Origin: Formicarius rufipectus
Taxonomy: Eukaryota; Chordata; Aves; Passeriformes; Formicariidae
Length of the DNA: 64,000 nt
NCBI GenBank assembly: GCA_013399695.1
Contig: VXAU01004424.1
Coordinates: 936,959-1,000,958, forward strand
Reading direction: 5' to 3'
The notes under the pieces were generated by a model that ran no database searches, was not told the origin of the DNA, and worked only from the letters and a program-made list of their open reading frames with translations. Below are positions 1 to 13,491 of this stretch, piece by piece (position 1 is the stretch's first letter; each line of letters starts with the position of its first letter). The translations under genes and the position numbers were made by a program.

Positions 1-324
1 TTTTTTACTGCCTTGCAAAACAGTAATGCTTGAAGATGACTTTTTATTTTTAAAAAATCAGCTTTGATGGAAATCTCTGGAGTTTTTAATTTCAGATTAA
101 AGACTCGTTGAGTGACAACAGGAAAAAGGAAGGATTATTTCTCAATGGAATTTTGAATTTGCAAATTGACTATTTAGAACCTCTGTATTCTGCTAATCAT
201 CAAGATATTTAGAAATTAAGTTTACCACTCCAAAGCACTAAAGCCCTTTGCAACTTTTAAAATTTATTTATTAGAACCACAATACTATCTCTGCTATTGA
301 AAATTAACTGGGCAAACAGGATTA

Positions 325-341
325 AAAAAAAAAAAAAAAAA
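325..341. repeat. Poly(A) run, 17 bases
   Basis: Seventeen consecutive A residues. No retroposed gene or LINE body is visible upstream, and CR1, the main bird LINE, does not leave poly(A) tails, so this is best read as a simple mononucleotide repeat. Confidence 0.9.
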
Positions 342-1227
342 GAGTTATAGACACATTTATCCCTTTGAAATTAAATACTGAGGGCTATTCCACCGTCCTT
401 TCATCACTCTCCAGCTTGGCACTTTACCTGACACAGGCCACAATTTATACCAACAACCAAGGTCATATTAAGAACACCTTAGACTGCTGCAGTATTATGC
501 CCCTAAGCCAAGCCACTCCTCATCTGACCCAGTAATCCAGCATCCACCAAGCCAATGGTAAGCAAAGGAAACCAGCACGAGGCATGTGTCCCCACTGCAT
601 ACTGAGTCATGCCTAACCCAAAGCTTTCTGCCGAAACACACAACCGCGCTTCAGACAACGGCAGGGGGGACATTTATGTGTGCAGTAAGAGCTGAGCTGT
701 CGTGCAGACACCACCTTTTTGAGGCAATAACCAGCCAGCCAGCCTACTCACAACCCCACACACCACCCTAATTACACTTACAAACCCAGAAATGAATACA
801 CAACTCACACTTTTGGACCAGCACTCTTGCTTCCTGCAGACTGACACCTCTTTGCATCAGCTGTGTTTTCACGGGTTTAAATCTTCATTCAGAAACGCTG
901 TGTGGAACGGAGTCCTCCTAGAGCTGAGATTATGTTTACAGCGCTTTCATGTACTGCAAGGATGGAAAGTGACTTAAGAGAGCTGCCCCATCTTCCTTGT
1001 TGATCATTTGCCCTTGTGAATCAACCTTCTGGTTGATTATTTTTACTGCTTTCCTTTCTGATCAACACCAGCATTAGAGTGGCCACCAAGGGGTGCTGAA
1101 GCAAGGAAAAGTTCTGGCTGAAACACTAATCTAACAAAGAAAATGTCTTGCTTCTGCCATCTGGGTTTAAAAACACTTTTCCTGTCATGGCTGAGGTGGT
1201 GAGATGAGGATGGAAAAAAAGAGAAGT

Positions 1228-1320
1228 CGGGGGGTGGGGAAGCAAAAGATCCTGCTCCTCAGCCACAGCCTGTGGTTGTGTGCTGGACAACACAGGTCAC
1301 ACAACCAAGCCCCCACCCCG
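1228..1320. repeat. Nested inverted repeat, possible stem-loop
   Basis: Two pairs of complementary arms are nested. The outer pair is a G-rich arm at 1228-1239 and a C-rich arm at 1310-1320, giving ten pairs if two G residues bulge. The inner pair is TGGTTGTGTG at 1273-1282 and CACACAACCA at 1298-1307, a perfect 10-base match around a 15-base loop. The unpaired interval is long on the 5' side and nearly absent on the 3' side, which is unlike a microRNA precursor. No function is assigned. Confidence 0.6.
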
Positions 1321-4305
1321 AGGCATGAACGCTCTGGTTAAAAAAAGAGCAGGAAGAGACATGTTTCTAAAATAAGCAGAATTAAATAGTCTCTGGAGAC
1401 GCCTGTTTCAGGACTCAGTGGCTACTCTGCTACAAGTGTTCCCTCTTCTCTCTCTCCAGAAGGTTTCCTGATAGTAGCTGAGGGCCATGCTTTTCAGTGT
1501 GGATTTTAATGGACTAGAACGATGAATCCCACTCACATTTTAGAAAAAAATGGAGTGGAAAAAAAAAAAGGGATTGGAGAAATCAAACAACCCTAGTGAC
1601 ACTGGACAGCAATTACACAGACACCACAAAACTCCACACACAACTGTAAGTTCTCTTGACAGTAGAATTTCCACAACAGATACCATTAATTACTATCCTG
1701 AATTTGCCTAGACATGCAACAACTCTAAACATAGCTCTTTGTGCAACTGCTAACTGCAAAGAAGCAATTCACTGAAAAAGAAAGTGGTAAAATGGTCTCT
1801 TGCTGCTCTGTCTTGAGAGAAGTACATCACTCAGGAAGTCATGGTACAGAAAATTGAAGTGTTTTACATGAAGGAATTACTTTTGATTAAAACTTCCAAG
1901 TTTGTGGTGCAGATTTTCCAAAAAAATTTTAAATTGGTAATCTTTCATTGGTGACCTTCACAGATATCTTACTAATCAATGTTATTGTAATATTGAATTA
2001 TAGTTGGAATACACTGCACAACAAATTTGAGGACCAGCATCAAGAAACTATGTGATGTGTTCTTCATTACACAAATGGAGATTTGGGATGAACACTGATG
2101 GTTGAACTGCCAGAAATTCTAATCAGAGAACCAAAACCTGAATTCAGCCTGCAAAACTATTTGTTCCCTGAATGTGGAGCAGCCCTGCCATGGCTGCCCT
2201 TCACAGAGGCCCAGCTCCTGACCTTGCATCATCAGGGATGAGCTGGCAGTTTAACCCCACAGAGGAGAAATGAACCTGACGCAAATAGTCAAGATGGACA
2301 ACTGAAGTACAGCCTCAAGAGCAGGACTTTGCAGCACCTCATTCCAAGTGGGAATGCTATAGGTAAACCTTCCCTCAACAGCCTATCTACCTACCAGCCT
2401 ACCAACCGCAAGGCTTATCAACACCACAATGTTCTTCCTTCCCTTGCCAACTTCACAGACATTAATGCAGCAGGTTTTGAACTGCTTGCAGTAATATGGA
2501 AAGAATGGGACAGTAACCTAGAATAAAGGGCACAATAAAAAATTCTTTGGCACTGAAATAGTTTCTACATAAAAAATGCAGCACATCAAGACTGCTTACT
2601 CAAAATGTTTCCTGAGAAAGCTTTAAGGCATAACTACTTCAGCTACCGTGATGCTACAGCATAAAAGAAACAACAGTATTTCACAATGGATTTAATTTCT
2701 CTCTGTCAGTTATTACCTCTAAGTCAATGGAATAAAACAAGCATAGTCTCCAAATACTCATGAACAGCACAGTCATAACCATTGTTTTAGTAGGGCATCA
2801 TCTATCAAAATAATATACAATAAAGCAGCTGGACTTGAGTTTTAATTACAAGAGTTACAATCTTCAGAAAACTGATTTTCTGCTTTGGTTAGGGAGACCA
2901 GCTCCTCCATTTCAGTACGGTTACCTAAGTTTTCTGCTGCAATTAGTGTATGTCACTGGTTAGTTCTGAAGATTCTCCTGAAGGGTTGGGAGTCTAAAAA
3001 GAGATGAGAACACACATTTATGCACTCCTGATCCACAAGAAAACATCACAATTCTTCAAGTTTGGCATGGAAACTACTGTGTCCTGCTCCAATGCTCAGT
3101 TAGGTAGACAAACATATAGAGTACCACAACTAGTTTGCTAATACTCTCAGTCATACCACATACCATACATAGTTTATTCATACTGCTCAAAAAATTTTCT
3201 CAAGAAATCAAGTAGCTTAAAGTCCACCAAAACAGACTGGATTCAGTGGGAAAAAAATCAATAAGCATTAGGTTCTAAAACAGACTTGTGCTGACATCCC
3301 AACATGGGCACCTGCATTACACAGCCTCTTCAGCTTTGTACATGAAAATGCTCACGCACAAGTATGAGAGGGCTGAGGCCACAGCTCATGAGAACAGATT
3401 GGGAAGGCTCTTCATTGTATCAGTTTGTGTCCCCAGAGCATGGGGGTTTGTTAGTGTATATAGGACACAGCTGCTTCAAGGCAGAACTGCTAACTTCACA
3501 ACCACTCACATCCTTTGACCATATTACTGCTTTTATAAGGAATTTACTGGGTTTTTAACCCCTGGGTTTCACAGGAGCTCTCATCTTACTGACAGTTCTA
3601 AATAGTGGAATTAAAAGCAATTGGGTATTTTTATGAAAAGAATTTTTTGATCTTGATCTGAATCACTAGGAAACAAATCTGCCCAGGTTCAGTGCTTGGT
3701 TGCAGGGAATGGGTGTGAAGAAGGAGATGGAAGGCATAAACTACCTCTATAATCAGAAAAGAACAGAGGTACTGATTTCAGAACAACTGCAGATGACAAG
3801 GTTTTCTGGTATGTGACATCTCTTCACCTTAAGATAAAAAGTGGCAGATCCAGTTGGGACACAGTTCACAGAACTGAAGGTGGTAATGGATTCCAGATAT
3901 TTTAAAAGTACTGACTACAGGGAGTAACTGGGCTCCAGTCCCTTCTCAGCTCCAAAGGGTTTGCATTCATATTTCCTTGGAATGCTCTAACATCCTACAG
4001 GATATACTAGAGGAGGACTCTCCACTGCTTTTATTAAACCAAAGCTGTTACACAGAACAAAAGGCACAGAGACAGAAAACGAGCTTATAGTTTTGTCTCT
4101 TGTTTATCCACTGAAGTACTCATATGGCAGGAGGTAGAAGAAAGACATAAGTGGGGTCCCAGATCCTGGTCCCTGTAATATATAGATTTACAGCATATTG
4201 TCCATGGATAAAAACAAAAAGAGTCTTGGGATTATGATTTGGAGTATGAACTTTGTTTCTTTATCACCAAATGCACTAACCTGTAGGAAAGTGAAGGGGA
4301 ACAGA

Positions 4306-4353
4306 TATTCACACTCAGACACAGAAGAGTATTCACACTCAGACACAGAAGAG
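4306..4353. repeat. Exact 24-bp tandem duplication
   Basis: Two identical 24-base units (4306-4329 and 4330-4353) lie head to tail. Because 24 is a multiple of three, the duplication keeps an incidental short reading frame open, with residues YSHSDTEE twice. That frame shows no other sign of coding. Confidence 0.95.
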
Positions 4354-4800
4354 CCTCATCTGCAAACCTCCTGTATTGTGTATGACTGATGCATACTGAG
4401 CTGAAATCCCTCTCTACTCACAGACCTGACCAACCTCATACATGAACTTCTTTATGAACTTAAAGAAATTAAAGTGAATACCTATCCTCCAACAAGGAAC
4501 TAAAGGCAGTCAGGGAGCTTCTGGAAAGCCACAAGAAACCTATGGAATATAGACATCTATGGAACACAGCAAATCAATTAAGGCAGGATAGACTACAAAT
4601 CATGTTTTATTTCATTGTATTTATATGTTTTTTTCACTGTATTTCTATAACTGCTTTAATTAGCAAAATCCATTGATAATTTCACTTAATGACAAACTCC
4701 TGCAATCCTGCAAACCTAAATAATACTCATCACAAGCAAAAACAAGTTCCATAGCAAATTGTAAAGCATACTAGTACTGGTAAAGTGCACTCAATTTATT

Positions 4801-4895
4801 CACAGAATATTCTGAGTTGGAAGGGACCCATGGGGATCTTCAAAGTCCAGCTCCTCACCACACACAGGAAAGCCCCAAGAACAACACCCTGATTT
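4801..4895 (-). mobile_element. CR1 LINE 3' fragment (CR1-X-like)
   Basis: On the plus strand this reads CACAGAATATTCTGAGTTGG followed by AAGGGACCC, the reverse complement of the 3' end of a CR1 LINE ending in the ATTCTGTG-type octamer. The text beyond it (CCAGCTCCT, CACAGGA-type words) also matches the CR1-X 3' region. It is strongly 5'-truncated, as most CR1 copies are, with about 95 bases recognisable. The tail alone could instead belong to a CR1-tailed SINE, but no tRNA part is seen. Confidence 0.85.
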
Positions 4896-5480
4896 GTCTT
4901 TTCCTAACATATGTCTATTTCAGAAGCCACATGCTGATGATGGTGACAAAAGGTTAAAAAAATGAGAAAAACATGCACAGGGATGACATGAAGATACTGC
5001 TACTGACAAAAAGTCTTCAGCTGACTAGTCAGCAAACCCCAAGTGAAACCTTGATCTCTTCCCTTTGTTCTCATGCCTTTTGGAGAGCATTGTGTTGCAG
5101 ACAGGACTAAGGTTGGTTAGTCAGCACCACTTTTGAAGGAGGAACCTTATTTCTGAAGTATATTTACACACTGCTCTGCACAGACAGTTTGTAATTCACG
5201 ACTATACCTCCTTAGCACTACCATATCACAAATCATTATTAATTTAAGAACACCACTTTGCTGTATTATCCATCTTTGTTCCTGGCTTGGTCCTAACACA
5301 GAGACTACCTGTATAACACTTTCTTGGCCTGTTGAATTTGAAGCCTAGGTTCCAGTTTAGGAGTTGCTTTACAAAGCACCTTGATCTTGAAAGGCAGTAG
5401 TACTTAAACACATTCATGTGAACAAACAGCTTGTGTATGTTCACCACCAGGAAACTGCTTAAGAGCCAAGTGAGGCGTTC

Positions 5481-5495
5481 TTTTTTTTTTTTTTT
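5481..5495. repeat. Poly(T) run, 15 bases
   Basis: Fifteen consecutive T residues followed by CCCC. A simple repeat with no element boundary visible next to it. Confidence 0.9.
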
Positions 5496-8400
5496 CCCCA
5501 CATATATTTCTATTAGTATTTTTACCAGGCAGTTATTCACAGACTGTAATTTATAGCTTAAATTCAGACAACTCTGTTTTGGAAAACTAGACTAACAAAT
5601 TGCGCTTAACGTTCAATATTATATTAGGAGAGAAATACAGCTCTGCATATTCTCCAGCAAAGACCTTGAGGCCTGCAGCTACATCTAATTAAAAGGACAA
5701 CAGCGTGCTTTAACTGTTGGTTACCTATATCTTATAATTAGTTTAAACTAAAACATTTGTATCTTTTTCTGAAAATCCAGCTTGTAACTTCTTGCTACTC
5801 TACACTTCTCAAACTATTTGTTTATGCAATCCCATGATGGTGGATCTTGTCCACAAAAAGCAGAGATTCCTACAAGGACATTATGAAGCTCTGTGAATTT
5901 TAAACAAGGGCAAAATAATCAAATCTATTCATATGCTGCTTATTCTGGTGTTCAAGCACCCTGCAAAGGCAGTACCTCTCCAAGACTAAACCACTAACAC
6001 ACCAGGCCCATGGGTACCGATACTGTGGTTGAAAGTGTTTTCTGCATCTATAACACTTCTATACATGCACACATAAAAAGTTTCCTCTTTAAAGATAAAT
6101 ACATGATGAATATGTGGCAATAACAAAAACATGTAATTTTCCTCAACACTGTCACTGTCAAAAATACCCATTTTTCATACTCTTTCCAATGTAAGTTTCC
6201 AATCGTTCAAGTACATCACAGCCTTACTGACTCTAAGTGTGTTGTCTCCGCAAATTTGTAAGAATTATTATTATAGCCAATCTCAGTTATCAGTAGGCAT
6301 TTTTTCGTAACAAATATTTCAGGATTTACATTATTACAAGCACCTCTTTACACAACAGAGATTAAAACAGAGAAAAGCAAAAAATCTCTCTCATTACTTT
6401 TCCAACGTTTTTAGAACCATCAGTTGTTTTTGCTATAATAAGTTAATTTCTTCTCTTCCTTAAATGTGGCACCTTTGGTTTTTTCGTGAGAAAGTGTACA
6501 TTGAGTATTTAGCTTGTTTACATAGGTCTTTGCCAGTCTACAAGACTTCTTGGCTAACTTTAGCATTTCCATCACAGACATTACAATTAGAAAGGCCACA
6601 TAATGATTTAAGCCATTCTAGCAGAAAACATGGGTGTCTGTTCCTTGTGGTAGTATTAAATTCCTGTACACTCTGCACCACTTACTACTCCCATAAAGAG
6701 ACTATTTAATTTTGTGCAACTTAAAACTCACGTTTATCCACACAGGGGGAAATGAAAAGTTTAGTTAAGCATATAAATATAGCTCTTACACAGCTGACTG
6801 TAACTGATGCTTCTGAGGCTGCGCTGCCTCCATGACTATCACAACATCTGCCTACATTTACTTTAACCCAAGCTTTTCTTCTAAAGAAAAAGCAGAACAG
6901 AGGCATGTATATTCTTAAGTAAAAAGCTAGAGAATTTCGGTTAATACCTTGCCTCACTCATCTGTTTCTTTACAAGAAAATGCAAATGCCTTGCTGGGTA
7001 TTGCTGCAGGTACTGCAGGAAGCCAGCGGCTGGCACACTGCAAAGAGCAAACTCAGTGGAAACCCATCCGTTGTTACAGGGCAGTGTTCACCCACCAGGA
7101 CCTATCATTAACACCCAGGGTTACAGTTTCAGCAACTAAAACCAAGACAAAAGTTAACTGCTGCTGAAAGGAACTGCAGTGCTACAGCACCTTCAAAAAA
7201 AACAAGCTCTGACCCTGTACTCCCACTCACCACTGTCCTGAGTCAGCTCAGCTTGGACCTTAAGTCATCTCTTTTCCCTCCATGTCAAAAGCCACTTTCT
7301 GTAAGCACCAGAGAAAATCAGATCTCCACATGGACAGAGGAGATCTGAGGAAACAGTGTTTGTGAAGGGGCAGGTGTGGCTGTCAGACTGACTGATCTTC
7401 AAAATCATACCAGGTTCTTTGCTGCTAAACCAGCCTAAATTCAGGCTATCACTGGCCAACCTTCCTTCTCTGCTAACCTCAGATGAATTGCTTATGAACA
7501 CTCTATAACACAGCCAGTCAGCTGGGAAACTATTCTGATTTTGTTTTTACAGGTTAGTGGAATAAATTAGTTGGGGGGGGGAATTAAGAAAAGCAAATAA
7601 TAAAATACCAAAGTTGTGGTTGTTTTTTGTTTTAGGTTTTGGTTTTTTTTCCCCGTTATTTGTTTGTATTTTAACTCAGGATTTGAATAGCAAGTAAACA
7701 GAATAACATTTACAGATACAGTACCCAAATATTCAATTGCAAATTTTTGAAAATATTCACTATTCACAATATATGCACTACTCAAACACAATTTAGAATA
7801 CGACTTGCACTGAAATAACTCTTTTCCTCAACATTCTTTTAATATCAGATAAGCGTTCAGAAAAATGAACATGCAGAAAAAATAAAAAACTGATCATCCC
7901 ACAGAATGTGTACATGTCTATGAGACATTTAAAATATATTTAATTGTTCATATGTATCTTATATATTGACATATATAACTAATGATGATTATTCATTCAA
8001 TGACAGTGATAACTGCCTAGGCAGACGCACACAGTGAAATAATCAGTGGACTTCACCCAGATTTTAACTTTGAAGTTTGAGCACTTGCAAAAAGCTTACC
8101 AATCTCAGGAAAAAAATAACTTCAACCTTAAAACTTAAAAAAAAAAAAAACACCTGCAAAAAAGACACATCACAAAGTACTTCATAAAAAACCAGTCTTG
8201 GCCTGAACAATCTGCCTATTCATACACTTCTGCGGCTTTTCAGAGCAAGATTTTAAGCCTGGAGTCCACAAGAGCACTGCAAAAGGTAATAAAAGATAAG
8301 GTTCCCCAAAGTAGCCAAGAACATCTACCAGTCTCTCACTACAGAACAGAGGAAGCAGTTCAACTTCTTCAGGCCCCAAAATTCCCCACTTTGCACCCTT

Positions 8401-9038
8401 CATCTATCTGGTGCCAACTGTGGCCGATACTTTCACCTCTAAACAGAGGCAGTGGAACAAGCTGAGCAATAACTCTTTGCTGAGTTATTTCTCACCTGAT
8501 CTAGCTTTCTAAAATGGATTATTTAAGTCAGAAGAGCACTGAAACAGGCACGAGCAGATGCTGTGAGGTTCTGCAGCAGTTTATGACAACTGATCTCTGG
8601 ACTACCACAGTGCCACACTCTTTCGCTATGAGATGTACCATATTCCCGTTCCTCCTCTGGGCCTGAAGCAGGTCCCTCGTAATGCACGTGATCACCCTAC
8701 TGAAACAGCTGGTCCAGATGAAAATTAATTCTTTGCCAAGGTATTTTTCAACCAGGACAGCTATTTCAATTACTTGATGTACAGCCTTATGGCTTCCACT
8801 GGCAGTGCAAGGAGGATGGCAAAACTGCACAGCTATGGGCAGGAGGGTCAGTGAAGACGTACATTGGTATAACTGTTGCAGTGCTATACTTCTATGAAAA
8901 CGAAACATATTTTCAGTAGAATTCATGGTTCAAAAGCCACTGAAACTTTTCACAAAATATGAAACTCAGGTAAATTTGAAAACCTCTGGTATACTGTGGA
9001 ATTTTGAGTTATCACTTATGAGTGAGCTGTTGTTTTCC

Positions 9039-9055
9039 TTTTTTTTTTTTTTTTT
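9039..9055. repeat. Poly(T) run, 17 bases
   Basis: Seventeen consecutive T residues preceded by TTTTCC. A simple repeat. Confidence 0.9.
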
Positions 9056-12000
9056 AATAAGCTCTGCTGAGACATAGTATCAAAATTGCTTCCAGCTACA
9101 AGCAAATGTTAATCATATTAAATATGGACAGTATTCATTTAGAAAGTGAAACTGCATAGGGAATTATGTATCAAAAAGATGCAGTACCTGTGTAAGCTCT
9201 TTTCATTACTATCTAAACACTCTCCAGATTGGTCAGCAAGCAGTGATAAAAATGCTAGCAATAATCTTACACAGTATAGTTACTCCTTAATGCTGAAGTT
9301 GAGGTTTTCACTGAAACTGGATATCTGCAACATGGCTAGGTAACACTTCAGTCTAGCCTCTGTAGTGGAGGGAGACAACACACACAGAGTGGAAATAACA
9401 CATACAGAGAAAAAAAAATGTTTATCACTGTTTATTGATTTTATTGTGCATTTCAAACAACCTATAGCCTATATGTACAGTATATTCTTCCAAAAAAGGA
9501 AATTTGCTGTTTCTCTTTTTATGCTTAAGTTCACACCCAGGAAAAATTACACTGAAATTCTTGAACACCGATTTTCCACATAGATCTGTATTTGCATAGA
9601 AGTGACAAAAACAACACAAAAAAATATTCCCCACTTTTGAACTGCACAGTAAAAGCAAAGAAGAAATGTTATCTTTTAAAATGTTACCCTTAGAGATGTT
9701 TTGGAAATGGACATAGGTTATATACACATACAACTGAAAGAGATTTTTCATCTATTCTGACATAAAACCAGCAAACTTTCAATTCAAAAACTGCAAAGCC
9801 TTGTATTTCGTGCAGCTGGGCCACAGTATGCCTTTCAACATTGGGACAATCTAGCACCAGAAAGTAAGCAGAGTAACATACACTAAATACAACATTGCAA
9901 GATCACAAATGGAATCTATGAGAAGGTAACTTCTGATGTTATTCCATGCCCAGTAAAACCAATTTCCTAATGCACAAGAAAATAAAATATCAGTGTAATA
10001 AGAAAGAAACCCAGCCAGAACACTGGCAGCACATCAACCTTGCTCATCCCAGCCAATCTTGTGGATAATGCTAGGAAAGAGTTACTCATTTGTCCTTTTC
10101 ATTATTTCACTGCTGACCAGACAAGCACAATGTCTTAAGTCACTCCATTATCAAAGATTTGCCAATAATATGAGAAGTCATCCTGATGCAAAATTTAATC
10201 TGAATTTAATAACCACTAAAATGTATCATCTTTTGATACCTGGAAGAATGGTTTTTATGTAGCATCAAAAAGATTACATTCTTTCATATTTATCTCCACT
10301 TCAGAAACAGGTTTTCCCTTCAGCTGTACTAATCTTCACACCAGCCCCCTTTTATCCTAGACCTGGAAAACCACACAACCGAAGGTCTAGGCAGAACTTG
10401 GATGTTGCACCATTTAACACTTAAGCAACTGAATTTGTAGAAGATGCTGGCCAAGCTACTGGTCCTTCAAATGACCTCTCATGGTCTCCAATATGATCCT
10501 GCCATGTTGGTTATCCCACCACTCATAGGGAGAGCATCCTGTGATCTTCTGCTCTATAGCAGATCACGCCCACAAGGTCCAGAGCAGGTGAGGACAGATC
10601 CCATAGTTTCATAGAGCAGCTGTACAAGAGGCAGATGTGACTCTCAACTCTTGGTGCCAAAGTCCAAGGGCAGCACCATGTTAAGACACATTAAACTACA
10701 ATTCCACCAAAGAAAATTAAGAAACCCTAGAATGACAGCTTCTGCTCCTTTTTCCTTTGCAGAATGGCCTCCTCATCCTTATTTCAATATTTACTTCAAT
10801 GTCAAGATTACGCCAAACTAAATGTCCCACTCAGGTTCTTTTTTCAAACAGGGACAAAGGACACATTAATATCCAGATACTACCTTTGACTCCCATTATC
10901 ACCATTTCCTAAGTGAAATACTGACTCCTTTTAAATTAATCTAATACAATTATCTTTTCTTTTCTTTTAAATAACCACAAATCAGTCATCTTTGAATGAG
11001 GGTTAAGTTCAGTGTTTCAGTTCAGCCCAATATATAATTACTGCTTTTCATTCTACCACAAAAGATGAGAAAAGAAGAAAGCTTTCTCTTTTTCCGTTCA
11101 GCTTCCACATCAAAAGTGATTTTACTTGCATGTCTATAAAGGTAAAAAAATTATTTGTTAATAGCTGCAACAGAAAATAAACTACATGTAAGTACTTCTA
11201 TGTAGTACAAATACTTCACAGACATTTATAGTTTAAACCAACAAGAATTCATACAAACAACTGCCCTCCTTCCTGTTTATGCACCAGAATGTACCAAGAA
11301 CAGAACTTTAAACTGAGTCAAGATTAGGATTAAGTTAAGCTTAAGTAAGTGATCGCATATGAAACACAAGTCAGAAACAAGTGAACTACAAATATGACAC
11401 CAGTCATTTAAGGGAGAAAATATTGGCATTAGATATTGTACATGTTACAGTTTATGAGCATTTTAAGATGAATCTGCACTTAAACATGGTCTTACAGATT
11501 AGAATTTTAGAGAAAGCAACTATAAACAGAAAAGTAATGATTTATTGGCAGAACATGAGAACTACATTAATTTATCTGGTACCCAAAATGTTTTTCTGTG
11601 GTAGAAAGAAAGGAATGGAAAGGATGGGAGAAAACATCCGTATCTTCATAGTTCTTACTAGCAATAGCAAACTTCAGATTCCAGCCTCAACTTTGTTACT
11701 CAAAACATTCCCCTCCAATAAAAACCACAAGAATACTAATGGTATTTTGCTACTGCTGTTGGAAAAGAAAAAAAAGCATATGAAACTCCTTTTAAGACAG
11801 AAAGCATGTTTCATAACCCATTTTGCAGCTGAGTGTAAAGGGAAATGAGAAAGATATAGCAAAAAGAAAAAAAGAAAAATCACAAATCCATTAAAGAGCC
11901 TTTGCTCTCCGGCATCCCAAAGAGGATTACAGGTCAGGTAGGAATTTTATTACCTTTTCCAAAAGAAAATATTAATATTATAGTTTCATCAGGCTAATGC

Positions 12001-13464
12001 TCCTACCATGTGCTTGGTAATGTGCAAATTTTTGTACTAGGTTAGTGACTTTACCATCTCTCTGAACATCTTCAATCTGTTACTGGAGAGTATGGTAGGC
12101 TATGAAGCCCACTAACCACTCTGATTTGTCTAAGACTAGAGAAGCAAGAGAGGGTGGTTATTACAAAAATACAGGATGTTTAATTAACAACATTCTGTTA
12201 AAGAAAACACCCTTAGTACTGAAAAAGACAACCATACTGTTCAGTGATATATGAGGTGCCCAGTGTCATTCACAGAAGTCAGAGCTTTCATTTTCTGTGT
12301 GGCATTCCCAATAGGGGCTATTCAGCAAGCTGAATACTTGACTACAACTGGGCCAGAAACTCACATAGCTAAAGCACATGACAATTTCTTACAGAGAAGA
12401 TGCATATACTTTTCACTGGTACTTACACTAATAATCCAAATGGTGGAAAAGAAAAAAGTTTAGAGAACAGTCATAAATTTATTCTGATTTACAGCTTTAG
12501 AAATTTAGGTTACTGGACTGCACCTACGCAGGATGAATTAGAAAAGGAAAAAAAAAAAAGAAGTAGAATTCTTCTTCCCATTTGTGGGTAAATACAAAAA
12601 TGGCTTTGTAGGCTACCCTAAAAACTCCACAACCACAACAACTGACAGATACTGGTCAATATTGTGGTCTAACTGTGGTTACTCCATGACAAGTAACATC
12701 ATTGTTGTCAGACAATTTGCAACAGAATACACCACAGAGCAGAGCAACATAGAGCAAGGAGGAACTACACAGAAAAAAGGAGACCGTAATGGCCACCATA
12801 AACGACAACAGTCTTCAGCATTAGAACTAGCCAACAAATTTTAATTTTTTTCACACAAAAGCATTAAATCAGACTGAGATATTGCCAGTGTCTCTCTAGG
12901 AGAGAGAGCTGCAGAATATGTTCATCTACTCATTTGTTCATGAATTTATGACACTCCTTGAAAAGCAAACAGACTCACCCTAAAATTAAAAACTCATTTT
13001 TGTGTAAAGTTTTAAAATGCACGTTTATATAAAAAACATCCATGACACATACAGTGGAGAAGCAGCCCGAAAAATCTTGAGTCCTCTAAGCAGCAATGTT
13101 AAAACTGCCAGTGAGAATGCTACTACTAGTACATGGCTTCAAAACAAGGCAAGTAGAGAGAGTGGGAACAATTTGTAGAATCAGCAATATATAAACAGAT
13201 GGTAGATGAGAGGTAGGAAAACATCGATTTAACTCTGAGTCTTCTGCTGGTGGGAAACAGGAAATTTTCTAAAGTGCACACAATATAGCAGATGACTTAA
13301 AAATCTAGTCATAGGGGAATAGTAAACATACTGGCAAGTACTTTTTAATGACACTTTCAAAATAAATCTAACTACGTATTGCCTTAATTATATTTTTAAG
13401 ATTTATTTAATTTATGTAATTGCTTTATGAGCTCTATCAATAGATCCTGAGAAGTTTAAAAGGG

Positions 13465-13491
13465 AAAAAAAAAAACCAAAACAACAAAAAA
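13465..13491. repeat. A-rich low-complexity tract
   Basis: Eleven A residues continue into a run made only of A and C up to about 13491. Low-complexity DNA with no flanking duplication seen. Confidence 0.8.

Larger units (their letters stand above)
1..4800. other. AT-rich non-coding DNA, no gene recognised
   Basis: No open frame here looks like a conserved protein; the longest are about 60-80 codons and have no domain features. The stretch holds a 17-base A run, a nested inverted repeat near 1.2-1.3 kb and a 24-bp tandem duplication near 4.3 kb, each listed separately. A long pyrimidine tract ending in CAG at 1459 (plus strand) resembles a splice acceptor, but the frames behind it close within about 15 codons. 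It could be intron or intergenic DNA. Confidence 0.7.

Noticed and set aside
1436..1475. Strong splice-acceptor-like tract ending at 1459
   Set aside because: All three frames behind it close within about 15 codons and no donor follows at a sensible distance.
8528..8926. 132-codon minus-strand frame
   Set aside because: Random-looking composition with many Cys, His and Val; no family recognised and no splice context.
11381..11848. 155-codon plus-strand frame
   Set aside because: Lys/Leu-rich and low-complexity, no domain, and a length expected by chance in 64 kb.
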